Assembly (NCBI GenBank): GCA_963682055.1
Contig: OY821746.1
Location: forward strand, 7,165,992 to 7,229,991
Length of the DNA: 64,000 nucleotides
DNA from: Primula veris
Lineage: Eukaryota; Streptophyta; Magnoliopsida; Ericales; Primulaceae
Direction of reading: 5' to 3'
The number at the start of each line of letters is the position of its first letter. The first letter of the stretch is position 1. A program made the position numbers and the translations under genes. Below are positions 43,743-55,754 of the stretch, in pieces. The notes below the pieces were generated by a model. That model did not search any database. It was not told where the DNA came from and was given only the letters and a program-made list of their open reading frames with translations.

Positions 43743-46700
43743 TCGTATTTGGATACGGTCGTCTAGCGTCTTTGACAATGGAAACAAATGCTCGTTTTGT
43801 TGTTTTGATGTATTCTTTTTGTCTCCCTGACATCCTATGTCGACTGTTTGTTTCGAAATAAGAAAATTGCGACATAGAATTATTAAAATTTAATACTTAA
43901 TTATTTTCAAACAATGAGTTAAAAATGATGCAAATTGCCTAATATGACAACTCGAGTGTGTCTACAATATGGTGACTATAGTCATTACTTATTTAGTCCT
44001 AATGATGCTTATTATCTTCAAGTTCAATCATATTATATTGGATCTCATATCTAAGACAAGATTACATTAGTACTGGCCCATGATGACATAACAAATTGAA
44101 TAATCATCCAAAATATCTACGGTGCTTGTTGAACAACCTCCCTTTTCTATGACAATGATATCCATATAAATTAAAAGATCTATAATACTCATTTAAAGCT
44201 AAATAAAATTGTTTGACTTGCTGGTGCCTAGTGCAACTTAAATTGGATTACACTTTGCTTCAGAACATCGAATTTTCTTTTTGTCGTGGGTTGGAAAATA
44301 GATAATTAGTATAATGCTAGTGGCGAACTATTTACCAGATATGGTCAAAAAGACAAAATCCCAATTTATTTATATTTTAAGTCAGAATAATAACTTGTCT
44401 ATAGTTCTTTGATATATAATTAAAAGCAAAGAAGTCCAAACTCGTTAATTCGTTCATAGTTTGATCATTTTCATAGTCTGGCTAGAGCTACATGTAATAT
44501 TAAAAATAGTGTGACAAATCTCCTTTCATTTTATTACTATCAAAATTCTGAAATATTTTTTTAGTGTTAATATATTTTATAAAGTAAATTGAGGACCACA
44601 TAAAAAGATTCAACTTTATTGTGCCCCTGGAGTATATAATAACTCGAAAAATATCAAATTAATAAGTATCTGTAGTTAGATTCCAAGCTTTCCCTATCAT
44701 TGCCCCCACAAGAAGCTACCTAGTCGTCTTATTACCTTATTAAATGGAGTATTTTATATGTACTGGTATAATTAGGCGTAACTTATCTTTCTTTCTTTTT
44801 TATCAGTTGAAGCTACCATTCGTATATTACAAAATATTTTTTGCATACTAAAAGATTATAGATGATTAGATGTTAGCATGTAGCTTTGTAATTTTGAATT
44901 ACCTTTTGAGTGCCTTTCGAAATATAATAGAAGCAACATTTTAATTAATTATATATGAAGATTGCACATATAAAATCCATATTTTATTGTAGACAAGTAC
45001 TGGAGTAGTTTACTTAGACAAGTTGGCAACTAACTATAAAATTAGTTGAGTGATCAGCTAACAATATGGTTCTCCATCTCTTTGTTTGATGTATGACTTT
45101 AAAGGAGTAAAATCATTGAAGAATATAATAAATTCAAATATAATATGAAATATATAATTATTAATTTTCAATCCATAACTGAAATATGGGCACTCCATCT
45201 CTCCGTTTAATTTGAAGAAGACTTTAGAGTTAGTAGAATCCATAAATGGACCAATTTTGATCAAAATTTATATACACAAAATGATATGTCAATGAATATA
45301 GTTATTAAAGATCCTGTCAATTGGAGATTTGATATTCTGATGACATGATTTTATCTTTCATTTTAAGTTATAATCTTTATAAATAAATTATTTGAATATC
45401 TGTGGTGCAGTTCTGTAGTTGTGAACTTGTGATAGCAAGTTTCTAAAATTTGGACAATAACCTATGGAGATCTTAAATATTACTCAACCAAAGATGCATT
45501 TTTAACTCAAACGCAATAGCTTGTACTAATTGTTCGAGATATATATTATGCTTACAACTTAATAAGGACAAAACTCATAATTATGGACAATTAGTACAAC
45601 GATATCAAAGTTTAAACTTCTAACAATCGAGAATAGTGATAGAATTTGAATGATTTGTCTTAGGAGCTTCGCAAAGTTTTTTGTTTCGCGTATGATAGAA
45701 TAGTACCGAGTACATCAGTCGTGCGATTTTGATCCTTATGATGTCTAAATATAAATCTTAGTAGTATTTTGTACTCGTTAAAGACTGATAAACTGGTGTA
45801 TGGAAGATACAGTACTTCCTAGGAAACAACACGTAGGACCGACTTTTGTACATTGTAATTCACTAAAATTAGAGTTAACATGTCAAGCAAAGTCATGTTT
45901 CGGCTTAACCCTTGTAATTTTACCAGAAAACTTATATGCTTCGGAAAGATTTCGATTAATATGCTTATTTCTCGCTTTTAATCAAAATGATCTTATTTAA
46001 AGCTCGATCAAGATCAAAGTTCCACACTCATAAATTTATAGTGGTAATTTTATTGTCGTGTACAATAATTTAAAGGGTGATTCGTAGTGAAATCAGTCAT
46101 ATCTTATTCAAAACTTGTGTTCTCTGATAAATTGATGATATAAACAAATATCTTCGTTTAAAATAAATAAACATTTACGTTTTCAAATTTCACCTAACAG
46201 AGTCCATTCTGCATGAAGAGAAACATTCATCAGTCACATTCTTATTTTTCTCCCTTGGTAGATGGAAATATATGTATGCATCATGCAATTTATATACCAG
46301 GTAACCAGCAAACGTGTCATGTGTTACAAGGCTAATCAATTTGTGTGGTAATAGTCTTTTCTAAACAAGGACAATGAGATGTACAAATGGCACTATATCA
46401 TCAATTTTCGATCAATCAAATAAGAGGTTTCAACAAAACAGCTGATCTCCGATAGCTATAGATAGGTATATTTGTAAGTTCAATAGGATTTTAATTCTCG
46501 ATATACCCCCCCTATATTTTTGAATATAGTTGAGGTCTTGAAGACTTAAATAATCGAGTAATCCTTCTCAACTATGTATGTTTTCAAACCTCTCCACCAA
46601 CATATGTTTCTGAGTGCTATATACATGACATTAACATTTGTGCACTAAAATTTAATATGTAAACTGTATATTTACAAGTCATACATAATAACAATTTATA

Positions 46701-49528
46701 TAGTGCTATAATTTGCTAGTTTGCTACTTTAAACGTGTATTCAAACTTTTTTCCCCCTTACATCAAGTTAAATATATGTTTTCCTGTCTTTCTCTTCTAA
46801 TCGTAAAATATTTTTGTGTGTGAAGATCTAATTAAAATTAATACATTCGCTTTATTATCCATATCCCATTAATCATTATTATTGCCAAAAATGGTCTACA
46901 AATTATAATTCTTGTAGTCCTCTTTTTCAACCTTTGGTAGGTGCAAAGAGTTAGGTTAATTACTGAAATTCCACCCAAATTATATACAAATAACGGACAT
47001 CTGTAAAATTATGACACCATATTTGATAATGAGTCACTCGTCTCTATTTAAACCATAGTTAAATTATTATTACAAAGATTACTAAAGAAAACAACTGATC
47101 AGAGCTGGCCCATGGCCGCAATTGTGCGCAAATAAAAATTCAAATGTAAAAGATGGAATTTATTTCCTTTGTATTTTTTTCCAAAAAAGGAATTGGACCC
47201 AACAAAGTTTTTCTGTATCTTTTCTGTTTATGCTCCAAAACAGTGGGATACCAATTACATATTTATATATATATTTATAATTATGAGTTGATGAAATGAT
47301 ATAATCGTTAATTTTTTAATAAAATTAATACATGAATTTTATTACGTGTTTTTCATAATATAGGGGTGTTTTACCCCCTTTAGCCCGTAGTTTCTCCTCC
47401 GCTCCAAAACATATAATTGAATCTTCAACACATTTCATTTTGTTGCTTGCTCATGAGGAAAGATATTCTTTGCTTCAAATTCTGCAAATCCCTCTGAAAA
47501 CAATATAGTACGTTCCTTACCGACTATACATGCATCAATAAGTACACATCTAGATATGCACACAAAGCATTTTCTAAAATTATGACGTTAAAATTTTAAA
47601 TTCTTAAAAAGCAAACAAACTGAAAATGTAACTAAAACTAAGAGATGTTAGGTCCATGTGCATGTTAGGTGACCCAAAAGAATATCTGAGAAATCGTATC
47701 CAACAATATCTAATTTACTTGGATTAAGGGACTGTGTTATGTAGCACACTATATCTTCAGGGTATATTCTAAAATTAACTTGATCGGAGTACAAAATTAC
47801 CATAGAAATTCTAAAATTAACTTGATCGGAGTGAAAAGTTACCATACAAAATTAACTTGATTATCAGATTGAAAATGTCACGTAAAATTGGTACAATTAT
47901 AATTATGACGTCGCTTAACAATTTAACAATAGCAATAACTCAATTCCCAGAAGAAAACAAAAAGCCTAATCATGACTTAATAGACAAACGCCAAAGACAT
48001 CACTCCAATAAATAAGGGAAAGATTACATCAAAAGTATTCCAAGTTTGAGCAAAATACTCTAATGGTATTTGCCTTTCCAAAAAGGTTTATTACTGCATC
48101 GGAACAAATCCTTTCAATTATAAGAGTAATTGTTTCAAGTCCTGAAATCCAGATGTAACTCATCCTTTAAATCAAGCATAAGTAAGTTATGATGAAAACC
48201 ATATCAATTGATAACGTTATTATCCCCCCCCTCTCCTAAATATATGTTCATATTTTATGTAAATAGTAAAAACTAGAAATTAAAACAATTGAATGAGGTC
48301 ACATCTGTTATATATTTTAAACAGTGTGAACTCGTTTTTTTATGCCGCAAGAGTATTAATTTGACAAAGTTTCGGTTGGAAATTAGAACTAAGAATTTTT
48401 TTTTATTCGCATCCCTAAATGATTGCCGATTTGATATTCAACTACTAAAACAAATTAATATTGTAGTACTTTTCTATTCCTTAAAGATAATGAAATGTAC
48501 TTTATCACATGGATCGAATAAGTGTAAATAATTTGTTACAACATTTGTAATGAGTAAAAACTTCCGTTTTTGTAAAACTTTCACTTAATTAACAATACAA
48601 AATAATATTGGATTACAGACGAAAATAGTGACAAATTTTGTTTCTCAACGCCGTAATTTACTGCTTATAAGTTGCTGCTTTTGCTTGTATAGGGGTCCGA
48701 TCCCAAATTTTGATATGTAAAAATGGGGTAATGTCCCTTTCATAATAATAAATAAAAAAACCGTAATCGGAGATTACATAACGACGGATTTTAGTTTTAT
48801 TGACAGATATTGTCATTTAACGATAGATTTTTAACAGATTCTTTTGTCATTTATTGAAACCTTTTTTTTTTAGTGTAACTATTTAATAAAACAGACAATA
48901 CCTTTATTATTAAAAGGCAAACAAATCAAAATGGTTAGACGTTAATTTTGTTCACTAATGACTATTTTGCCCTTCCCAAAAGTTATCCAAGTCACCCTCA
49001 CATTTTCTCAAAAGTATGAAATATTAATTAAAAATAATATGGTAAAATGTAATATTTACAAATTAGACATGGATCATTAAATTATATTTACAAACTACAA
49101 GAATTATGAATATAATTAAAACTAGAGACACTAATAATATAATTAAATCTTAAATAAATATCCTTTCCCTCCGACACAAATAAATACTAGCTTTCACCAA
49201 TCACTCTTTGAAGTACAGTATAAGCTAAACATTAACAAGCAAACTCCCAAGAAATTAAATAACAAAAGTTACAGAAAAAACTTCACCATCAATGGCGTAA
49301 AAGCATCATCAATATACCCTTGCGTGCCCGAAACCCTCTCCAAAAAATGCCATATAACTCAAATTATATATTATTGTCACATATAATTTAAATTTATTTC
49401 CTGGTGTATGAAGAATATTGGGAAATATTTTTCAAGAAGCAAACCTGGGGAAGCCTGGAGAGCTAGGTGGAATATTGGGCTGTATAAATGAGATTAGTTT
49501 GGCTTTGGCTTTTGTTAACAGGGGTAAT
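43743..49528. other. Gene-poor AT-rich intergenic region
   Basis: I see no coding exon, tRNA or clear transposon in this 5.8-kb stretch. A short tandem duplication around 47770-47860 repeats AAAATTAACTTGATCGGAGT three times with variation. The last 300 bases are the upstream region of the BTB gene. Confidence 0.5.
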
Positions 49529-52500
49529 ATGAGTGATTCTTCTGTTTATCGTGTTCATACCACTTCGCGTCTAGCTCAATGGCGTATCGACAACTTGGCA
49601 GCTTGTACTTACCGCAAGTCCGACCCTTTCAAGATGGGAAAGTGGAATTGGTAATTAGTTAATTTAGTGTTGATCTTTTTAAAAAGATGTTTTGGGTTAG
49701 TTTATGTTTGGTAAAGTTTTTGACTTGACCAGATTTTAATATTTTGTTAATTTCAAATTTGACGGGATTGGATTTTGATATTATTCTTGAATTTGGGGGA
49801 AAACATAGGATATATGTTGTTTAAAATGGTTTGGGAAAGTTTTTGACTTGACCAGAGTTTGATATTTTGTTGCTTTATAAATTTGATGGGATTAGATTAT
49901 ATTGAAAGTATTATTCTTGAATTTGAGGAAAAAACACATAGTATGTTGTTTTTTAAAATAGTTTGGGAAAGTTTTTGACTTGACCAGAGTTTGATATTTT
50001 GTTACTTTCTAAATTTTTATGGGACTGAAATTACATTGAGAAGTATTATTCTTGGGTTTGGGGAAAAACATAGGAAATACGTATTGAATTTATTCCAATT
50101 GATCCTATCTATTGTTTAGAATAGGGAACTTTTCATTTACTACCCAAACCTTTTGACTGTGTTTGAGTTCTTTTTTCTTTTTTAAGTTTATACTTCATCA
50201 GTTTAGTGAGTTTGATTTAGTGGGAAATTAAGTGTGCGATCGTGAGCTTTGAAATTTTTTGACCCTTTAATTCACCATGTGAAATTATTATTTTTATCTT
50301 GAGCTTCGACATGATGTTTTTGCAATAAATTGACTGTGAACTCGTATGCGCCCTCTTGTTATACCTTATTGTTATAGTTTCGCAAATCTGCAGTTTTTTG
50401 TTTTGTTTTGTTTTGTTAAGCCCTCTTCTAATTTTGTTTTCCAGCTCTAAATGGTGACCACATATAAAACTGGAAAAACAGAACACTTAATTTAAAAAAC
50501 CAACATGCTAATTGCTCTAACTTTGTAGAATCTTTGCTATGAAACTCTTCTAACTTTAATGTGTTTATTTTCCGTTTTGATAGAACTGATTTTCTGACTT
50601 TGTTTTACTTGGACTGAAGGCATATAGGTGTGGAGAAGAGTAAGACACTGCTTATTAAATTGTATCCAGAAATTTCAAGCTTAACCAGAGATTACCCACC
50701 CATTGCTTCCTTTATCGCCCGGGTTGTTTGCTCTGTCGGCGATCGTAGAACTTTCATTCACCCAGGTACATTATGTACAGTACATTTGATCTGTCTTACT
50801 AAATTCTTGCTCAATTTTCTAACGTCCTTGAGGAACTTCAGACTTCTGCTTATGATAGCGTGAATTATCATATTTTTCCTTGCAATAGACACTAGTTGCT
50901 AGTGCGATGTCCTGTGAAAAGTTCTCAAGTTTTGAATGTTTATATGACAATGATCTTAACATTCTTCTTTATTACTTTAAATTCTAAGTTTGTTCAACAA
51001 ATGGTAAAATGTTGAATAGACAGTATAAAAATTGTAGTAATAAAGTCATAGTTTCAGCAACCAAAATCTACTTAGTTTCTCCAGTTCAACAAGGTATTAT
51101 TTTGATCTCATATAAGTTCTACCAAGCCTTCTAGTCCTCTTTGGTTACTCAGAATGTTAGTGACAAAGAATTGAATATTATTCTTATATGTCTTTGTCAC
51201 AGACTTACAGTATAAAAATCTGTGGTATTGTTTCTGTGGTTTTATGCAGAAGTTAAAGACAAGCAGATAAAGACTAACGACGATTTCGTGTGGGGTATTG
51301 AGGTCCCATTAACCGGAAAATTCATTATCGACGTTGAATTCATTGATCTGAAAATTTCAATTCCAAACGTATGTCCTTTCCATTTCTACTCTTTTTGCCA
51401 TAATTAAGTCATCCTTGTTCATTCATTAAAGACCGAGCTACTTGTTTTAGCACTTGGTTTAGTGAACAAGGCTTTTAGCTGATCTTTTACACTTTTATTG
51501 CGAACTCAACTTTTGAAATGTCTGGTTAAAGCCAGAGGTTAAATGCAGAGCTATTTATAACCTTTCTTTCATTTAATCTAAGCGCTGACTTGGGTCAAAC
51601 ACAAAATAAAACACATCTAACGCAGTCTCTGTTCGCTATCCTTTATCTTATATAGTTATACAGTATAAACAAGAATTTACAGACAGACGATCTCGTGATT
51701 TAGAATGGGATGAAGTATGAGAAATTTTCATCAAACTAGGCTGATGAATAAGAAACCAAAATATACTCGTATGCAATATGCATCAAAATGGCCTAAGCAT
51801 CATAGGTTATTCAGTGATTGGTTGAAGAACAAACATAGGTATAACCGGTCTGTTTTGTGAAAGCAAAAGTACTTGTGTGTTTACTTATTTTTGAAGTCTA
51901 CTGATGTATTTTTCTTTTCCAGAAAACTTCTTATTTCCTAATACAAAAGATAAAGCTTTTTCCATTTTCTACCAAACACGCCTGAAATTATTTTGAGTTC
52001 TATTCAATAGTTTACTCATTTTACAGTATTACATACAACAAAAATATACCTTTTCACTTTTATGTTGCACCAAACAATCCCACAATATAACATCTGACAG
52101 AATATGCATTTTACGGTGCGCAGGGGGAAAACCCTTGCTCCATTTGGGCAGAAGGCTCAACACAAAAGCAATCGAACACAACCGCACTCTCATCACTCTC
52201 TAAGATGCTTACAGAAAGCATACACACAGACATCGTCATAAACGCCTCCGAAGGTAGCATTGGGGCCCACCGTGCAGTCCTTGCCTCACGCTCCCCCGTT
52301 TTCCAATCCATGTTCTCTCACGACCTCAAAGAAAAAAAACTATCCACTGTAAACATCACCGATATGTCCACTGAATCTTGTCAAGCTTTTCTCAACTACA
52401 TATATGGAAATATTCAGCACGAAGAATTTTTAACCCATCGGTTGGCTTTATTAAGGGCTGCAGACAAATACGATATTTCGGATTTGAAAGAAGCATGTCA

Positions 52501-52726
52501 TGAAAGTTTGTTGGAAGATATAGATACGAAAAACGTTCTTGAGAGGCTACAGAATGCTTCTTTGTATCAGTTACCGAAATTAAAAGATAGCTGTATGCGA
52601 TACCTTGTGAAGTTTGGGAAGATATTTGAAATACGAGAGGATTTTAATTCCTTTCTGCAATATTCGGACAGGGAACTTATCGGTGAAGTATTCCATGAAA
52701 TTCTCTTGGCTTGGAAAGGGTTTTGA
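49529..52726 (+). CDS. BTB/POZ domain protein of the Arabidopsis At1g21780 type
   Basis: Exons 49529-49650, 50620-50765, 51250-51368 and 52124-52726 join in phase with GT-AG borders to give 329 residues, close to the 326 of the Arabidopsis protein. The N-terminal half is MATH/TRAF-like: RLAQWRIDNLAACTYRKSDPFKMGKWNWH, then DDFVWGIEVPLTGKFIIDVEF. The last exon holds the BTB fold: IHTDIVINASEGSIGAHRAVLASRS, VFQSMFSHDLKEKK, then YIYGNIQHEEF, AADKYDISDLKEAC and LAWKGF at the end. Such proteins are substrate adaptors of CUL3 ubiquitin ligases. An in-frame ATG at 49418 would add 37 residues, but the family begins just before the ARLAQW motif, so 49529 is preferred. There is no damage, and it is likely functional. 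Confidence 0.93.
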
Positions 52727-53876
52727 ATTATTTCTCCAGCAAAAGGGGAAATTAGAAGAATGGTTTGTTGTTGTTATCAGCATTATTTGGTGATTCTCCT
52801 GAAATTGGGTTTATCCCCAACTTAGTCATTCTTTTAGTGAAGCAAAAATTTGTTTGGTGTACATGTACAGAGTATTTGTTTTAACAAAACAGGCTTTTAC
52901 AGTGTAAATTATTTGATTGAATTGTAAAATAGTATTACTGGTTGATATGGACAAATTGTTAGCTGCAGGTTATTACTATCAATATAACATGTATAAGAAT
53001 CCATGGTTAATGAGGACTTCTTAAATAAACTCTAGGGAAAATTAGGCTAAGGTAAAGAATATCCAAACTAATTAGTAATAACACGCCTCCGTATTTATTT
53101 CTAAAGTCTTATTGGTTGATTAACAGTTAATCTGTCTCTCATTGGATCGCAAACTCGGCTCGCATCTTACCTTTTCACTACCCAATTCGAAAATACTAAT
53201 CCAGATATATATTAAAGTTTTAATTAAACATATGACGTTTTCCTTTATGTGGTATATATCGTCGCAACTTAGGCTTATACAACATGATGGGATTAAGCGG
53301 ATAAGGCAGTGATTAAACACAAATAGAAGTCGAGCAAATTAGAGAAATTAAGTGGATAATACGGTTATAATAATGAGTCAGAGGATTAAATGCTAGGCAA
53401 CATAGTCTAAAATCCCACTCCCACACTTTTGTACTAATTTTTTAACCTTACAAAATGACGGGTCATAATTTAATTTAATTTTATTTTTAAAGTTTTTCAC
53501 ACCGATTACTTTATATTTCAATAAAAAAAATTCAGATTTATGGCCAAATATAATGATAAATTATTTGTACCGATAATCTACCTTTTTAAGATTTATGTGT
53601 AATTTGTAAAGAAAATCTAACCTTTGATATAACAATAATGGAAATTAAAAGATATTTTTATATGTTTTCAAAGTATAAGGACTAAAACAAAAGTATCGTA
53701 GTAGTGTGAAAAAAAATGTTTGCCCCATATTATAAGGACTAAAACAATGTTTGCCCCATTTAAAACCCATTTAAATTCTATCTCTAGTGTATAAAATAAC
53801 ACCCAATTATATATATTATATAACCATATAAATATGAAGATGAATATGAATATGATAGTATAACAGGAGTAGTAAA
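52727..53876. other. Spacer between the BTB gene and its partial paralog
   Basis: AT-rich, with no gene recognised. The word TGTTTGCCCCATTTAAAACC and its relative occur twice near 53715-53765 and again inverted near 54345. Confidence 0.5.
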
Positions 53877-53998
53877 ATGAGTAACGATACTCTTGAGACC
53901 ACATCGCGTTTTGTAGCATGGAAGATTAATAGTTTGAACGAAAATTTACTCCACAATCATCTCGTATCAAAAGAATTTATGATGGGCAATTGGTATTG
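53877..53998 (+). pseudogene. First exon of a second BTB gene, orphaned
   Basis: The exon runs from ATG to a GTGAGT donor and is 122 bp, the same length and phase as exon 1 of the BTB gene 4.3 kb upstream. It encodes MSNDTLETTSRFVAWKIN, a short divergent part and MMGNWYW, parallel to TTSRLAQWRIDN and KMGKWNW. No exon 2 follows in the next 600 bp, after which the Tat retrotransposon begins and runs out of the window. It is either a 3'-truncated duplicate or the start of a gene split by the insertion with its remaining exons beyond 64 kb. Confidence 0.75.
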
Positions 53999-54570
53999 GT
54001 GAGTTCTCAATTGTTGCTAAATTACCAATAAATGCTTTTTACTATAAATTTTCATAAATTATTTGTCGTTATGGTGGGAAGCCCAATCCCCTCGGACTGT
54101 TGGTACACGGGACGGCCCGGAGGCAGGCGAGCAAGGCAATAAAATCCCAATTTTTTTTAAGGGCAATTCGATAGACCAAGTATCTAAGTATCGAAATATC
54201 TATAAGTAATTCCATAAATCCAGATACTAATTGTTGTGGTGGAGAGGTTAATGATATCACACATAATGGTTTTAATATCTAAATCTCAAGGGTTTGAATC
54301 TCCTTACCTTCATACATTAATTTGTTTATATAAAAAAAATCATAATATGGGGCAAACATTTTTTTTCGGCCTCGGGCAACCCAAACTCGTGGGCCGGCAC
54401 TGGGTACACACTTGTCCAGCTTAGTATCATATCAATTATCAAGGTTATATTTTAATTATATAAGTATTTGTTAAATCGTTTGTCCATCCAGTGGCAAAAT
54501 TAGAGGTATTGTTATTGTATTTATGGGAGTGCTTTAAAGCAAAAATTAGTAAAGAGAATATCAAAATACA
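53999..54570. other. Presumed intron 1 of the second BTB gene, with repeat-like DNA
   Basis: GC-richer patches (GGACGGCCCGGAGGCAGGCG near 54109; CTCGTGGGCCGGCACTGGG near 54387) sit in AT-rich DNA and look like transposon fragments. No exon is seen. Confidence 0.4.
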
Positions 54571-55620
54571 TGGTAACTGTCGAGCTTGATTTTCTTCCCA
54601 AGCTCGACTTAATCAATTTCGCGTTGGCTCCGATCTTCCGAGGTGGTCAGGTATGCTCCGGTGGTCAGGTGGTCTTCGTGCCTGCACAAGGAACGAACAG
54701 GGACCCGGGGTTGTTGCCGGGTTTTCCCTCTCCGACGATCAAGTCAGTATCGATGTTAACTGAAAGTAGGAATATAATAAAGGGTGAGGGACCGGGCCGG
54801 TTTCAGGTCGGTGTATCGAGTGGTACAGATAGTGTTCAGGGGGTCCGGGTTGTTTAAGCTTTATCTCTCCTCTCTCTATTTGTGCGTCCCCCTCTAAGTA
54901 GGATTAGGGGGGGTATTTATAGTGAGGTTCGGATGTATATTAACCATTGGATCACTGTACTGTAAGATGTTGATCCAACGGCGTCAGAGTCATTTATGAC
55001 TCTGACAAGGGTACTGTCCTTTCCCGGGGCCCACAGGAGGTGTCCTGTGATTGGGCCACGTCGGTGAAACGTCAGGAGGGTCCCCCAAGGGAGCAGCAGC
55101 ATTAATTGGGGAAGCGTACTCGACACGCTTCTTTGGGCCGGCCTCAACACGGCTCGGCCCTTCCAATCCGGGGCGTCGCATCATTCAGGGTTGATGAGGC
55201 CCGGACGGCCCGTTATGGGGACGTTATTGCCCCGGATGAGGGGATGCTGACATTCCCTCGCCAACAGCTCCCTGTCCGGAGTCGTTGCTAAGGACGAGGT
55301 CGGCGAGGATCTCTTGTCGTTACGGGGGCTCCGGTCATTTTGTTCTCGAGCTCGTCGGTGCAGATATGCTCATGCATGGCTGTTTTATGACACGTGTGCA
55401 ACCATTCATGGTTTTCTTACGCGTGGACACGAGGCGCCGTATCTGTTTCTTCGATTTCTACAACGTCATTAATGCTAAAACGGCTGGTGAGTGACATTTG
55501 GCAGATGGCCTCTGCAGGCTGTACACGTGGTGGACATTGATTGAGTGGCGGCGGTTATTTGTGGGAGTTCGTGCAATGAGCCGTCGCGTCTTTTCACCTT
55601 CTGGTAAACGTCTTTTCATC
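54571..55620 (-). repeat. 3' LTR of the Tat element (inner border approximate)
   Basis: Read on the minus strand, a TATAAATA box lies at 54921-54914 inside a GC-rich region, giving an R-U5 part of roughly 300 bp down to 54571. The inner border with the polypurine tract could not be fixed because the second LTR is outside the window. A TG at the outer end (CA on the minus strand) fits a normal LTR terminus. Confidence 0.6.
54914..54921 (-). promoter_or_regulatory. TATA box of the Tat LTR promoter
   Basis: The minus strand reads CACTATAAATACCCCCCC, a strong plant TATA context. In the 5' LTR the same sequence would drive the sense genomic RNA. Confidence 0.7.
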
Positions 55621-55635
55621 TTCTGGTGGGGGTTC

Positions 55636-55643
55636 TATAAATA
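55636..55643 (+). promoter_or_regulatory. TATA box of the antisense gene
   Basis: GTTCTATAAATACCCTC lies about 120 bp before the ATG at 55755. Between them is a CT-rich leader (TCTCAATCTCTCTCT) typical of plant 5' UTRs. It points away from the LTR into the element, opposite to the sense promoter at 54914-54921. Confidence 0.65.
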
Positions 55644-55754
55644 CCCTCAGTGAAAATTCATTTTCACTTTCTCAATCTCTCTCTAAAACTTTCACAGCAA
55701 ACCATTCTCTCTCTTCCTTCATACTTAGGAAATTTCACCAACCAACCAACCATC

